Assembly: GCF_002776575.1 (NCBI RefSeq)
Contig: NZ_CP022548.1
Coordinates: 2,309,001-2,373,000 of the forward strand
Direction of reading: 5' to 3'
Source: Sphingorhabdus sp. YGSMI21
Lineage (GTDB): Bacteria > Pseudomonadota > Alphaproteobacteria > Sphingomonadales > Sphingomonadaceae
DNA length: 64,000 nucleotides
Shown: in pieces, positions 35,027 through 45,065 of the stretch
Numbering within the stretch: position 1 is the first letter of the stretch
Layout: the number at the start of each line of letters is the position of its first letter
Notes under the pieces: generated by a model
Told to the model about the DNA's origin: nothing
What the model saw: the letters and a program-made list of their open reading frames with translations, nothing else
Databases searched by the model: none
Position numbers and translations under genes: made by a program

Positions 35027-35566
35027 TCAGCTTCCGGCGGCCAGCGCATCAATCATCGCGCGGACCGGCGTAATATCATAGCCGGCATTGCCAGCCAGCC
35101 GTGCGATCTCGTCGGGTTCCATGCCCTGTTTTGCCTGCGCCAGCGCCCATAACAGAGTCGAGCGGGTGCCCGAGCGGCAATAGGCGAGGGCTTTGTCCCC
35201 TTCGGCAAGCGCGGCAATCATCGCATCGACTTGCGGGCCGGAAAAGCCACTGTGCGTGATCGGAATCGCGATATATTTCAGGCCGGCGTCCCGCGCGGCC
35301 GCTTCGATGTCGGCGCTTTGCGGGGCACCCGGATCCTCGCCGTCGGGGCGGTTGTTGATGATCAGGCTGACGCCCTCGGCCTTGGCAGCGGCGACATCGT
35401 CCAGCGAGATTTGCGGCGATACGCTGAGATTGTCATTGATCTTGCGGAACATATTCTGGGTCTCCTCTGTCGGAACATTGCTGTCGTTGGCGGTCGCCGT
35501 TGCCGCGCTACAGCCCGCCAGGACAATAGGTAATATAACGGAGACCAGGTTGAAATATCGTTTCAT
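35027..35566 (-). CDS. TIGR01244-type phosphatase with lipoprotein leader
   Basis: DSP/PTP-like phosphatase domain: FRKINDNLSVSPQISLDDV, the TIGR01244 entry, GVSLIINNRPDGED, and catalytic CX5R in AYCRSGTRS. From the ATG at 35566, which overlaps the recQ stop (ATGA), the protein is 179 aa and opens with a lipoprotein signal (VSVILPIVLAGC, Cys19). A second in-frame ATG at 35452 has its own GAGGAG site and gives the usual 141-aa soluble form. Both starts are plausible. Substrate unknown. Confidence 0.85.
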   Translation of the reverse strand: MKRYFNLVSVILPIVLAGCSAATATANDSNVPTEETQNMFRKINDNLSVSPQISLDDVAAAKAEGVSLIINNRPDGEDPGAPQSADIEAAARDAGLKYIAIPITHSGFSGPQVDAMIAALAEGDKALAYCRSGTRSTLLWALAQAKQGMEPDEIARLAGNAGYDITPVRAMIDALAAGS

Positions 35567-37341
35567 GCCGCTTCGGTCATTTCACGGATCACGGCCAGAA
35601 AGGCTTCACCATGTTTCTCCAGTTTGGCTGCGCCGATGCCCGGCAGCTCGCCGAGCGCCGACAGGCTGCCCGGTTTCAGGCCGGTCATATCACGCAGCAC
35701 GCTGTCATGGAAGATGACATAAGGCGGGACGCCGAGTTCCTTGGCCAGTTCCATGCGCTTTGCCCGCAGTGCTTCGAACAGGGGATCGCCAAAGGGGTTT
35801 GGCGAGGCCGTGCCCCCGCGCCGTTTGCGTGAGGCACGCTTGGGCGGTTCGACGATGGCGACTTCCTGTTCACCCTTGAGTATCTTGCGCGCCTCGGGGC
35901 CGAACATCAGGCCGCCATGTTCGGTGTTGCGCAAAGCATCGCGGAGTAGCAGCGAGCGGGACACCGGCTTGATCAGTGCAGCTTCCTCCTCTCCGACAAT
36001 ATCGAAAACCGACAGCTGGTCGTGGCCGCGCGAGAGGATTTTTTCATCCTGCCTGCCGGTGAGAACGGCTTCGAGATGGGTGACCCCGAAACTCTGGCCG
36101 GTGCGGTAAACGGCGGACAAGAATTTGCGTGCCAGTTCGGTGACATTGCGGGTCTTCGGAGCGTTCAGGCAATTGTCGCAATTGCCGCATCGCTCGGGAG
36201 GATTTTCGCCAAAATGGCGGAGCAACACCGCGCGGCGGCACCCCGGGGTTTCGACCAGACCGCCGAGCGCCGCCAGCCTGGTCCGCTCGCTCTCCAGTCG
36301 GGTCTCGTCGATCTCGCCAAGCCGCTGCCGCGCTCTGGCGAAATCTTCCGCACCCCAGAACATATGCGCTTCGGCCGGGTCGCCGTCGCGGCCGGCGCGG
36401 CCGGTTTCCTGATAATAAGCCTCAATCGATTTGGGCAGCCCGGCATGGGCAACAAAGCGGACATCCGGCTTGTCGATGCCCATGCCAAAGGCGATCGTGG
36501 CGACCATCACCATATCTTCCGAAGCAACGAAATTATGCTGGTTCTGCTGGCGCACTTCCGGTGGCAGGCCAGCGTGATAGGCGCGCGCGCTGCGTCCGGT
36601 AGCAGCAATCTGGCTGGCCATTTTCTCGGTCGCGGCGCGGGTCTGCGCATAGATTATGCCCGGTCCCGGGATGCGGTCGACCAGATCGCCGACCTGCCGT
36701 GCAAGGCCGCTGCGCGGACTCATGCTGTAGCGGATATTGGGCCGGTCGAAACCAGCGAGGATCAGCCCGTCCTGCTCGATCCCCAGCTGCACCAATATAT
36801 CGTCGCGGGTATGCGCATCGGCGGTAGCGGTCAGCGCCAGCCTTGGCACTGACCCGAAATGGTCGAGCAGCGGGCGCAGCAGGCGATAGTCGGGGCGGAA
36901 ATCATGACCCCATTCGGACACGCAATGCGCTTCGTCGATGGCGAAGAGCGAAACATCGGTCTGCTCCAGCAATTCCCGGAAATGGGGCTGGGAAGCACGT
37001 TCCGGCGCGGCGTAGAGCAGGTCCAGCTCGCCCGCCCTTAGCCGGGCAATCGTCTCCGCGCGATTGTCATCGGCGGAGGTGAGGGTGGCCGCCCTTATCC
37101 CGACCGCCTCGGCGCTGCGCAACTGGTCGTGCATCAGCGCGATCAGCGGGGAGATCACAATGGTGGTGCCCTTGTTGGCAATGGCGGGAAGCTGGTAGCA
37201 GAGAGACTTGCCCGACCCGGTCGGCATCACGGCAAGCGTGTTTCGCTTCGCCATCACCCGGTCCATCACTGGTTCCTGCATGCCGCGAAAGCTGCTGTAG
37301 CCGAATGTCGATTTGAGCAGGGGAAGGAGCGCTTCGGTCAT
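35563..37341 (-). CDS. recQ: ATP-dependent DNA helicase RecQ
   Basis: 3'-5' helicase of recombination and fork repair, 592 aa. Walker A MPTGSGKSLCYQLPAI, DEAH box AIDEAHCVSEWGHDFRPDY, motif VI YYQETGRAGRDG, the zinc-binding RQC cysteines CRRAVLLRHFGE and CGNCDNCL, and a C-terminal HRDC domain (ELGVPPYVIFHDSVLRDM). Complete family length. Its stop overlaps the start of the phosphatase gene. Confidence 0.97.
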   Translation of the reverse strand: MTEALLPLLKSTFGYSSFRGMQEPVMDRVMAKRNTLAVMPTGSGKSLCYQLPAIANKGTTIVISPLIALMHDQLRSAEAVGIRAATLTSADDNRAETIARLRAGELDLLYAAPERASQPHFRELLEQTDVSLFAIDEAHCVSEWGHDFRPDYRLLRPLLDHFGSVPRLALTATADAHTRDDILVQLGIEQDGLILAGFDRPNIRYSMSPRSGLARQVGDLVDRIPGPGIIYAQTRAATEKMASQIAATGRSARAYHAGLPPEVRQQNQHNFVASEDMVMVATIAFGMGIDKPDVRFVAHAGLPKSIEAYYQETGRAGRDGDPAEAHMFWGAEDFARARQRLGEIDETRLESERTRLAALGGLVETPGCRRAVLLRHFGENPPERCGNCDNCLNAPKTRNVTELARKFLSAVYRTGQSFGVTHLEAVLTGRQDEKILSRGHDQLSVFDIVGEEEAALIKPVSRSLLLRDALRNTEHGGLMFGPEARKILKGEQEVAIVEPPKRASRKRRGGTASPNPFGDPLFEALRAKRMELAKELGVPPYVIFHDSVLRDMTGLKPGSLSALGELPGIGAAKLEKHGEAFLAVIREMTEAA

Positions 37342-37420
37342 GGATCATTCCCTAGCCAGAGACGCCACCATGCGAAACCGCAAAATCGCAAATGACCGAA
37401 AATGGTATTTTGGCTGGCGG

Positions 37421-39229
37421 TCAGGCGGGTTCCCGCTGGTCCTCCGCCTGCCGCTTCCACATGTCCGCATAGAGCCCGCGCTTGACCAGCAACTGCCGGT
37501 GGCTGCCGCGTTCGGCGATCCGCCCTTCGTTGAGCACGATAATTTCGTCGGCATGGGTGATGGTCGATAGCCGGTGGGCGATGATCAAGGTGGTCCGCCG
37601 TTCCGATATCTTGGCAAGCGTCGCCTGGATTTCGTCCTCGGTACGGCTGTCGAGCGCCGACGTGGCTTCGTCGAGGATCAGGATCGGCGGGTTTTTCAGC
37701 AATGTCCGCGCGATTGCGACGCGCTGTTTCTCGCCGCCGGACAGTTTCAGCCCGCGCTCGCCGACCTGTGTGTCATAGCCGTCCGGCAATTTGGCGATAA
37801 AGTCATCCAGAGCGGCGCCGCGCGCGGCATCCTCGATCTCGATCTGGGTTGCCCCTTCGCGGCCATAACCGATATTATAGCCGATGCTGTCGTTGAACAG
37901 TACGCTGTCCTGCGGAACAATGCCGATTGCGCCGCGCAGACTGTGCTGGGTGACTTCGGCTATATCCTGGCCATCGATCAATATCCGTCCGGCCTGCGGA
38001 TCATAGAAACGGAACAGCAATCGCGCGATTGTCGATTTGCCGGCACCGGAAGGCCCGACAATGGCGAGCGTTCCGTCCGCCGGCACCTCGAAATCGAGCC
38101 CGTGCAATATCTGGCGATCGTCATCATAGTTGAACACGACATTTTCAAAGCGCACCGTGCCCTCGGAAATCTGCAGCGCCTTTGCGTCCGGCTTGTCGAC
38201 GACTTCCTGCTTGGTATCGATTAGCTTGAACATCGCGTCCATGTCGACCAGGCCCTGACGGATGGTGCGATAGACCATACCGAGCAGGTCGAGCGGCCGG
38301 AACAGCTGCATCAGCAGCGCGTTGACCAGCACCAGATCACCGACCGTCAGATCGCCCTGTTGCCAGCCGTAGACGCTGAACGCCATCGCGCCGATCATTG
38401 TCAGATTGGTGATGATCGACTGGCCGATATTGAGCAGGCCAAGCGAATTTTCCGATTTGACCGCAGCGGCGGCCCAGTCTTTCATCGCCTTGTCATAGCG
38501 CTCGGCCTCGCGCTGTTCGGCGGTGAAATATTTGACCGTCTCGTAGTTGAGCAAAGCATCGACCGAGCGGCCGATTACCCTTGTATCCATGTCGTTCATC
38601 TTCGCCCGCAGCGCATTGCGCCAGTCGGTGACCTTGCGGGTGAAGGTGATGTATATGACGACCATCGCCATCGTTGCGGCGACCAGCCCGAAGCCGAATT
38701 TGATCTGGAAAATGACCAGCACCGCGGTCAGCTCGACGACCGTCGGCGCGATGTTGAACAGCAGGAAATAGAGCATGATATCGATACTCTTGGTCCCGCG
38801 TTCGATGATCTTGGTGACTTCGCCGGTGCGGCGGCCCAGATGGAAGCGCAACGACAGGCTGTGGAGGTGCGTGAAGACATTGGTGGCAAGGCGCCGCGCG
38901 GCCTGCTGGCCAACCTTTTCGAACACGATATTGCGCAGATTGTCGAACATCACCTGACCGAAGCGGGCTAGGCCATAAGCCGCGACAAGCGCGAGCAAGA
39001 CCGTCAGTTCGGTGCCGAGATCCTCGTCCGACATGCCGTCGATGACCGCCTTGTACAGAAACGGCATCGTCAGAACGGCGGCCTTGGCGCATAACACCAG
39101 CAGGCCGGCAATGATGATACGCAACCGCAGCCCCGGCTCGCCCTTGGGCCAGAGATAGGGCAGGAACCGCTTGAGCGTAGGGATCATCGGCGGGTCGATC
39201 TGACCCTCGGTGGCATAATCAGGTGGCAT
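37421..39229 (-). CDS. ABC transporter, ATM1/HMT1-like (permease-ATPase fusion)
   Basis: Half-size exporter, 602 aa: six-span membrane domain (about 30-320) and nucleotide-binding domain with GPSGAGKSTIARLLFRFYD, signature LKLSGGEKQRVAIART and DEATSALD. The loop LFNDSIGYNIGYGREGA and membrane segments match the ATM1/ABCB7 class, which exports glutathione-linked sulfur or heavy-metal species. Works as a homodimer. The N-terminal methionine may be the second (MIPTLKRFLPYLWP). Confidence 0.92.
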   Translation of the reverse strand: MPPDYATEGQIDPPMIPTLKRFLPYLWPKGEPGLRLRIIIAGLLVLCAKAAVLTMPFLYKAVIDGMSDEDLGTELTVLLALVAAYGLARFGQVMFDNLRNIVFEKVGQQAARRLATNVFTHLHSLSLRFHLGRRTGEVTKIIERGTKSIDIMLYFLLFNIAPTVVELTAVLVIFQIKFGFGLVAATMAMVVIYITFTRKVTDWRNALRAKMNDMDTRVIGRSVDALLNYETVKYFTAEQREAERYDKAMKDWAAAAVKSENSLGLLNIGQSIITNLTMIGAMAFSVYGWQQGDLTVGDLVLVNALLMQLFRPLDLLGMVYRTIRQGLVDMDAMFKLIDTKQEVVDKPDAKALQISEGTVRFENVVFNYDDDRQILHGLDFEVPADGTLAIVGPSGAGKSTIARLLFRFYDPQAGRILIDGQDIAEVTQHSLRGAIGIVPQDSVLFNDSIGYNIGYGREGATQIEIEDAARGAALDDFIAKLPDGYDTQVGERGLKLSGGEKQRVAIARTLLKNPPILILDEATSALDSRTEDEIQATLAKISERRTTLIIAHRLSTITHADEIIVLNEGRIAERGSHRQLLVKRGLYADMWKRQAEDQREPA

Positions 39230-39293
39230 GGGCCGGATGTAGGACCGACGGCGCCGAAAGTCTATCCGGCTATAAATTCACCAGCGGGGTGCG

Positions 39294-41435
39294 TCAGAAG
39301 CTGCCGCTGACCGTCAGCCGGTAGATCAGGCCGAATTCGCGGCTGCGATCCTCGACAAAGGCGACCGGTCCGTTGCGCCTGCCTCTCATAAATCCGCGGT
39401 CCAGATCCCCCGGCTGACCCAGAAGATCACCAAAGGCGGTGCGGGTGAAATTCTCGGACCGACCGAACAGATTGCCGAGATTGGCCTGCACGGTCAGTCC
39501 GAACACATTCTTATGCTCGACAAATATCCAGCTATAGGGCGCGCCCGTGCGAAAGCGGGTGATCTGGTCCAGCCGCAGAAAATCCGAATAGCGGAAATCC
39601 TCGACACCGGCGCCCCATGCCCAGTTGCTGCCGGGAATATCGTGACGCAATGTGGCTTCATAGGTAAATATCTTGTCATCGCTGATCCGCCGGTGGATGC
39701 CTGTCAGGGGATCGCGCAGCGAACTTTTGCGAAGCTCGCCTTCGACATCAAGCTTGGCGCCATTCCAGCCTATGGGATCGAACAATATGCTGGTCACCAT
39801 TTCCACGCCATAGCTTGTCGCGCTGTCGAGATTGCCGCGCGCCTCGGTGGTGGCCGTGATCGGGATGGAATCAACAATATCGCTGAATTTCTCGCCGTAA
39901 ATATTGACGGTCAGCGATCCCCATGGCCCCAGTTTCTGCGTCGCCTCCAGCTCCGCGCGCCAGCTTTGCGGCGGGACCAGTTCGGGATTTCCGGCATTGC
40001 CGTTATTTTGCGATACATCGACCGACTGGACGAAGTCGAAGAAATTGAGCTGGCCGACCGACCGGTCGATCTTCAGGCTGATGTCGAGAGCCGGCTGCGG
40101 TCGCCATGCCAGCGATACGGATCCCTTCGGGCGAATGAACGACCGGCTCTGGCCCGCCGCGCCGCTCTGGCTGATCTTGCTATATTCACCGCCCAATGTC
40201 GCCTGCAGGGTGAGCGTCTCCGTCAGCGGACGCCCATAGGAGCCGATGATCTCGCCGCGATATTCGGTGACCTTGCTATTGGCGTTGGTCAGCGCGACCG
40301 GCTGGAATATGCCCTGATCGTCGAGCGCCGCCAGCATGCCTTCATTGTCGAGAAAATTATAGGCGCCTTCGACACTGACGCCCCAGTCGGTTCCGCCGGT
40401 CGTTTTCCAGCCATATTCGGCGCGCAGGATCGACTCGCCCTCATCGGTCACCGTGTCAAAGCGGCTGCCGTTGGCGGGCGTGACGCCGTCGGTAAATGTC
40501 TGGCCAAAGAAATCGCTGACCGGACTATGTTCGAAACGCTGCAAGCCGATGAGCTTAAGACGGCCACTGCCGAGACCGAATTCATAGTCTGCGCTGAATT
40601 CGGCATTCCATTCATTCTCGCGGCTGGAATAATGTTCGAAAATATCGGGCTGGCTGGCCTGGGTGCGATCGGTGTCCACCGTTTCCCGGCGCCGGAACAG
40701 TTGATAGGCGGCATTGGCGTTGAATGTCGAACCGCTGTCGCTGGTGCGGCTATAGGCTCCGCTCAGCTTCGGCGCCTCCTGGCGATAGCGGGCGACCTCG
40801 TCGCGCTCGAACAATAGATTGCCGAAGCGGTCGGTGACCTGTTCCGGTCCTTCGACGCCGTTGCGCGCCGCATCATTTTCGACCGACAGGGTAAAATCGC
40901 CCTTGCCCAGTTTGCCGCTGACAGAGGCGTCGCCGGAAAGCCAGTCATTGCCCGCGCGGCGCCATACCGGTTCCCATTTGAAACTGCCGCGCAGCCCGCT
41001 GGTCTCGCTAGTGTTGGTCACAAGATTGAGCACCTGGCCGGACAGGCCGGAAATGCTCAGCGTGGCGCCATCGACGATTTCTATGCGCATGACATTGGCC
41101 GCGGAAATCCGGCCGAGAAAGGTGAAGGCGTCGCTATTCTTGCCCGATATGCGAGCGCCATTGATCAGCACATTTTCATCGGCCTGGCCCAGACCGCGTT
41201 CATCGTCGTCGCCCGTGTCGATAATGAAGCCGGGTACCTGGCGGACCATGTCCAGCGCGGTGCGGGGATTGAAGCGGACAAATTGTTCGGACTCGTAGAC
41301 CTGCCGTCCGTCCTCGATGCGGGGCTGCAGCGACGAGAGACTGTCGCTTTGCGCCTGTGCTGCGACGGGGAAGAGCGCGGAACCGATCATTGCTCCCATG
41401 ACAAAGCGTTTCAAAGCGCGGTTTCGATTGTGCAA
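39294..41435 (-). CDS. TonB-dependent receptor plug-domain protein
   Basis: Outer-membrane protein of 713 aa with signal peptide ending VAAQAQS, a plug domain (ALDMVRQVPGFIIDTGDDDE, NVLINGARISGKNSDAF, RIEIVDGATLSISG) and a barrel ending in RLTVSGSF. Belongs to the short-plug receptor group seen in sphingomonads, different from the large receptor at 7753. Substrate unknown. Confidence 0.9.
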   Translation of the reverse strand: MHNRNRALKRFVMGAMIGSALFPVAAQAQSDSLSSLQPRIEDGRQVYESEQFVRFNPRTALDMVRQVPGFIIDTGDDDERGLGQADENVLINGARISGKNSDAFTFLGRISAANVMRIEIVDGATLSISGLSGQVLNLVTNTSETSGLRGSFKWEPVWRRAGNDWLSGDASVSGKLGKGDFTLSVENDAARNGVEGPEQVTDRFGNLLFERDEVARYRQEAPKLSGAYSRTSDSGSTFNANAAYQLFRRRETVDTDRTQASQPDIFEHYSSRENEWNAEFSADYEFGLGSGRLKLIGLQRFEHSPVSDFFGQTFTDGVTPANGSRFDTVTDEGESILRAEYGWKTTGGTDWGVSVEGAYNFLDNEGMLAALDDQGIFQPVALTNANSKVTEYRGEIIGSYGRPLTETLTLQATLGGEYSKISQSGAAGQSRSFIRPKGSVSLAWRPQPALDISLKIDRSVGQLNFFDFVQSVDVSQNNGNAGNPELVPPQSWRAELEATQKLGPWGSLTVNIYGEKFSDIVDSIPITATTEARGNLDSATSYGVEMVTSILFDPIGWNGAKLDVEGELRKSSLRDPLTGIHRRISDDKIFTYEATLRHDIPGSNWAWGAGVEDFRYSDFLRLDQITRFRTGAPYSWIFVEHKNVFGLTVQANLGNLFGRSENFTRTAFGDLLGQPGDLDRGFMRGRRNGPVAFVEDRSREFGLIYRLTVSGSF

Positions 41436-41573
41436 AATATTCCTCCCCAGGCATCCGTTGTGGATGGGGTGCTGCTATGTCCGATTGGTTGCACCCGATA
41501 CCGGCTTTCGATAAACTACATTCGTAGTCGGACAAACAGCTTCCTCTGTGCCGGGCGGTAAATCCTTCGAATC

Positions 41574-41843
41574 TTATGGTTTATGAAAGAAAAGCACCCA
41601 GGCCGCCGCGCAATTGGCGAGCGTGTAGACAAAATAGAAAATCACCGCGCTGAGCATCCCCATATTGGCAAAGATCATCGCCGCGGCGAGCATGAAAAAT
41701 TCCAGAAAATAGCTGCCGTGGGGGCCGAGAATCTTCCGGAAACTGCCACGCGCTTCGGCCATCAGCGGATGATTGCTCTCGAGCATGGCCTTGTGCATCG
41801 CGAAATTGCCGATGCCGCAGAGGAAGATGATGAAAATATACAT
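41574..41843 (-). CDS. Small membrane protein, 89 aa
   Basis: Two to three hydrophobic segments (MYIFIIFLCGIGNFAM, FLEFFMLAAAMIFANMG, VIFYFVYTLANCAAAWVLFF) joined by a basic loop (RGSFRKILGPHG). No family recognised. The hydropathy pattern and codon use support a gene. Stands between a TonB receptor and an exported protein on the same strand. Confidence 0.7.
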   Translation of the reverse strand: MYIFIIFLCGIGNFAMHKAMLESNHPLMAEARGSFRKILGPHGSYFLEFFMLAAAMIFANMGMLSAVIFYFVYTLANCAAAWVLFFHKP

Positions 41844-41963
41844 GGCTGCAATATAGGCCCGTTTGCTGCCATTGTCATTTGCTCAGATAAATAAGCCTCC
41901 GGTCGGGCAGACACAGGTTCCGCCTGTGCACGGCCTTGCGGCGGCTTCAGTCCGGGCTGGCGA

Positions 41964-42392
41964 TCAAGGCGCCGTTATCGTGAAGCCCGGCACCGCTTCG
42001 GTCTCGACATGTCCTTTGTGGTACATGTCCATATAGACATTGACCTTTCCCGGTGCGGCTTCGCCACAGTCCACATTATAGACATCCATCATATTGCCAT
42101 AAGGACTGGCCCCGACGCTTCCGCCCCGCGCATAAGCCGGAGCCGAGCCGTCGGAACATTGCAGCCGGTTCAGATAGGCGCGCTGCCCCTGCGGCATGGC
42201 TGCCCGCACCGGATTTTCAGCGCTCCCGAAGGGATGTTCGGATGCCCGCTCGATCGCTTGCTCGAGCTTTTTCCCCGAGACCATCGATTCACCTGCCATC
42301 ATCGCAGCAATCGGATCGCGCGCAATCGCCGACGTGGCGACGGATCCCGCGGTGCCAAGCATCAGAATTGTCAGAACCACAGATTTGTTCAT
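41964..42392 (-). CDS. Exported hypothetical protein, 142 aa
   Basis: Signal peptide ending in SAIAR, then a domain with two cysteines (RLQCSDGSAP and YNVDCGEAAPG) that may form a disulphide and a C-terminal beta-looking VNVYMDMYHKGHVE. Related small proteins occur in sphingomonads, without known function. It starts 4 bases after the fumarase stop on the same strand and may be co-transcribed. Confidence 0.78.
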   Translation of the reverse strand: MNKSVVLTILMLGTAGSVATSAIARDPIAAMMAGESMVSGKKLEQAIERASEHPFGSAENPVRAAMPQGQRAYLNRLQCSDGSAPAYARGGSVGASPYGNMMDVYNVDCGEAAPGKVNVYMDMYHKGHVETEAVPGFTITAP

Positions 42393-42396
42393 AACA

Positions 42397-43920
42397 TCAC
42401 ACTCCTTCCAATAGCTTCTCTTTCTTTATCTTCTCCTGCCAGACCAGCGGTGCGAGATGGTGCACGCTCTGTCCTTCGGCATCGACCGCGACGGTGACCG
42501 GCATGTCCTGTACTTCGAATTCGTAGATGGCTTCCATGCCGAGCTCTTCAAAGCCGACCACTTTCGATCCCTTGATCGCGCGGGATACCAGATAGGCGCT
42601 GCCGCCGACCGCCATCAGATAGGCGCTCTTGTGCTTCTTGATCGAACCGACCGTGTCCAGCCCGCGTTCGGCCTTGCCGACCATCGCCAGCAGGCCCTGT
42701 TCCAGCATCATGTCGGTGAACTTGTCCATCCGCGTCGCGGTGGTCGGGCCAGCGGGGCCAACCACTTCCTCGCCTACCGGGTCGACGGGGCCGACGTAAT
42801 AGATGACGCGACCCCGGAACTCGACCGGCAATTCTTCGCCGGCTGCCAGCATATCCTTGATCTTCTTGTGCGCGGCATCGCGGCCGGTCAGCATCTTGCC
42901 ATTGAGCAGCAGCCGGTCGCCATGTTTCCATGTTGCGACTTCGGCGGCATCCAGCTGGTCGAGCTGCACGCGCTTCGCTTCCGATGAAGGCGTCCAGTTG
43001 ACGTCCGGCCATTCGTCGAGCTTCGGCGCTTCTAGATAAGCGGGCCCGCTGCCGTCGAGCGTGAAATGCGCGTGGCGGGTGGCGGCGCAATTGGGGATCA
43101 TCGCGACCGGTTTGCCAGCGGCGTGGCACGGCCAGTCGTTGATCTTGACGTCGAGGATGGTGGAGAGCCCGCCCAGTCCCTGCGCGCCGATGCCGAGCGC
43201 GTTGACCTTGTCAAAAATCTCGATGCGCATTTCCTCGATATCGTTGCGCGGCCCGCGTTCCTTGAGCTGGCCCATGTCAATCGGGTCCATCAGGCTCTGC
43301 TTGGCGAGCAATACGGCGCGTTCGGCGGTGCCGCCGATACCGATGCCGAGCATGCCGGGCGGGCACCAGCCGGCGCCCATCTGCGGGATCATTTCCAGCA
43401 CCCAGTCGACGATATTGTCGCTCGGGTTCATCATCTTGAATTTCGATTTATTCTCCGATCCGCCGCCCTTGGCCGCGACATCAACAGAGACCTTGTCACC
43501 GGGCACCATTTCGACATGCAGAACAGAAGGGGTGTTGTCCTTGGTATTGCGCCGGGTGAAGGCGGGATCGGTCAGGATCGAGGCGCGCAGCTTGTTCTCC
43601 GGATGGAGATAGGCGCGGCGCACGCCTTCATCGACAATTTCCTGCATCGATTGCGAAGTATCATCAAGCCGGCAATCCATGCCCCATTTGACGAAGACAT
43701 TGACGATACCCGTGTCCTGGCAGATCGGCCGGTGCCCCTCGGCGCACATTTTCGAATTGGTCAGAATCTGCGCGATCGCATCCTTGGCCGCAGGCGATTT
43801 CTCCGCCTCATAGGCTTTGCCGAGCGCCCGGATATAATCCATCGGATGATAGTAAGAGATGAATTGCAATGCGTCGGCAACGCTTTCGATCAGGTCGGCG
43901 GTCTTGATGGTCGTGGTCAT
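42397..43920 (-). CDS. Fumarate hydratase class I
   Basis: 4Fe-4S fumarase of the TCA cycle, interconverting fumarate and malate; 507 aa from MTTTIKTADLIESV at 43920 (an upstream extension has no homology). Cluster cysteines lie in CAEGHRPICQDTG, GAGWCPPGMLGIGIGGTAE and PNCAATRHAHF. The C-terminal beta domain has DRLLLNGKMLTGRDAAHKK and VGPAGPTTATRMD. Single-chain FumA-like form. Confidence 0.95.
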   Translation of the reverse strand: MTTTIKTADLIESVADALQFISYYHPMDYIRALGKAYEAEKSPAAKDAIAQILTNSKMCAEGHRPICQDTGIVNVFVKWGMDCRLDDTSQSMQEIVDEGVRRAYLHPENKLRASILTDPAFTRRNTKDNTPSVLHVEMVPGDKVSVDVAAKGGGSENKSKFKMMNPSDNIVDWVLEMIPQMGAGWCPPGMLGIGIGGTAERAVLLAKQSLMDPIDMGQLKERGPRNDIEEMRIEIFDKVNALGIGAQGLGGLSTILDVKINDWPCHAAGKPVAMIPNCAATRHAHFTLDGSGPAYLEAPKLDEWPDVNWTPSSEAKRVQLDQLDAAEVATWKHGDRLLLNGKMLTGRDAAHKKIKDMLAAGEELPVEFRGRVIYYVGPVDPVGEEVVGPAGPTTATRMDKFTDMMLEQGLLAMVGKAERGLDTVGSIKKHKSAYLMAVGGSAYLVSRAIKGSKVVGFEELGMEAIYEFEVQDMPVTVAVDAEGQSVHHLAPLVWQEKIKKEKLLEGV

Positions 43921-44177
43921 GAATGCTCCAGAATATCGGCGATATGCGGTTGGATTGCCTTTAGGCCGATATGACCGGACCGGGCAAGTTTTTGTCGCGC
44001 TTCGCTCCCCCATGAATGTCTGACCTCGATACCATCGCTGGTCGGTGCCAAGCGGCTATCAATATCGTGCAGGATATAATTCGGCTTTCGCTGCATGCTG
44101 CGATTGCGAACGGGCCGGCGAAACGATACGGACGATGGAACGGGAAACGCCACAGGCACATAAGGGACCCCAAAGCT

Positions 44178-45065
44178 ATGCGCGCGCGTGATTTCCTGCT
44201 TCTTGTACTGGTCTGCCTGATCTGGGCGTCGAACAATGTCTTGAGCAAGATCATCGTCGACGACTGGGCGGTTCCGCCCGTTTTCTACGCCGCGCTGCGC
44301 TTTGCTGTGGTCGCGCTGGTGATGCTGCCATGGCTGTTGCCCATGCCCCGCCCGGCCTGGCGGATCCTCTTGATCGGGCTTTTGATGGGCGGCGGGAATT
44401 TCGCGCTGCTGTTCATCGGTCTGCAGACGACCTCGCCCTCTTCGGCGGCGATCATATTGCAGCTCGGGGTTCCCTTTACGATAATGCTCTCGATGCTCAT
44501 GCTTGGCGAGCGGGTGCATTGGCGGCGCGGAGTCGGTATTGCCCTGACTCTGCTCGGGGTGTTGCTGGTGATCTGGCGTCCCGAAGGGTTGACCCTGACC
44601 GCAGGCCTCTGGTTCGTCGCTGCCGCTGCCTTCGCGGGGTCGGCTGGCGCCGTGCTGATGAAGCGCGTGGACAATGTCACGCCCTTCCGCTTTCAGGCCT
44701 GGGTTGGCCTGGTATCGGTGATCTCGCTGACACTATGTTCAGCCTTGTTCGAACAAGGGCAATGGGTCGCCGCTCAGACTGCCGGATGGCCGCTTGCCGC
44801 CGCCGTGCTGTTCACCGCGTTGATTGTATCGGTTGGCGCGCATTCGGCTTATTATTCCCTGATCGGTCGATATGAAGCCAATCTTCTTGCCCCGCTAACC
44901 CTGATAACGCCACTGGCGACCATCGGATTGGGCGTCTGGATCACCAATGATGCTTTTGATCTGCGGATGGCGCTGGGGGCGGCGCTGGCGATCGGTGGCG
45001 TGCTGATCGTGGCGCTCAGGCCCAGACCGGCCACCGCGCTGCTGGTGGATCGCGAGCAGCGGTAG
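44178..45065 (+). CDS. EamA/DMT family transporter
   Basis: Inner-membrane drug/metabolite transporter, 295 aa, ten predicted spans in two EamA repeats: FLLLVLVCLIWASNNVLSKI opens the first and LWFVAAAAFAGSAGAVLMKR the second. The start at 44178 directly precedes the first span; the longer upstream frame is antisense to the fumarase 5' region. Substrate unknown. Confidence 0.9.
   Translation: MRARDFLLLVLVCLIWASNNVLSKIIVDDWAVPPVFYAALRFAVVALVMLPWLLPMPRPAWRILLIGLLMGGGNFALLFIGLQTTSPSSAAIILQLGVPFTIMLSMLMLGERVHWRRGVGIALTLLGVLLVIWRPEGLTLTAGLWFVAAAAFAGSAGAVLMKRVDNVTPFRFQAWVGLVSVISLTLCSALFEQGQWVAAQTAGWPLAAAVLFTALIVSVGAHSAYYSLIGRYEANLLAPLTLITPLATIGLGVWITNDAFDLRMALGAALAIGGVLIVALRPRPATALLVDREQR

Noticed and set aside
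39513..40817. 434-codon plus-strand open frame
   Set aside because: Antisense to the second TonB receptor.
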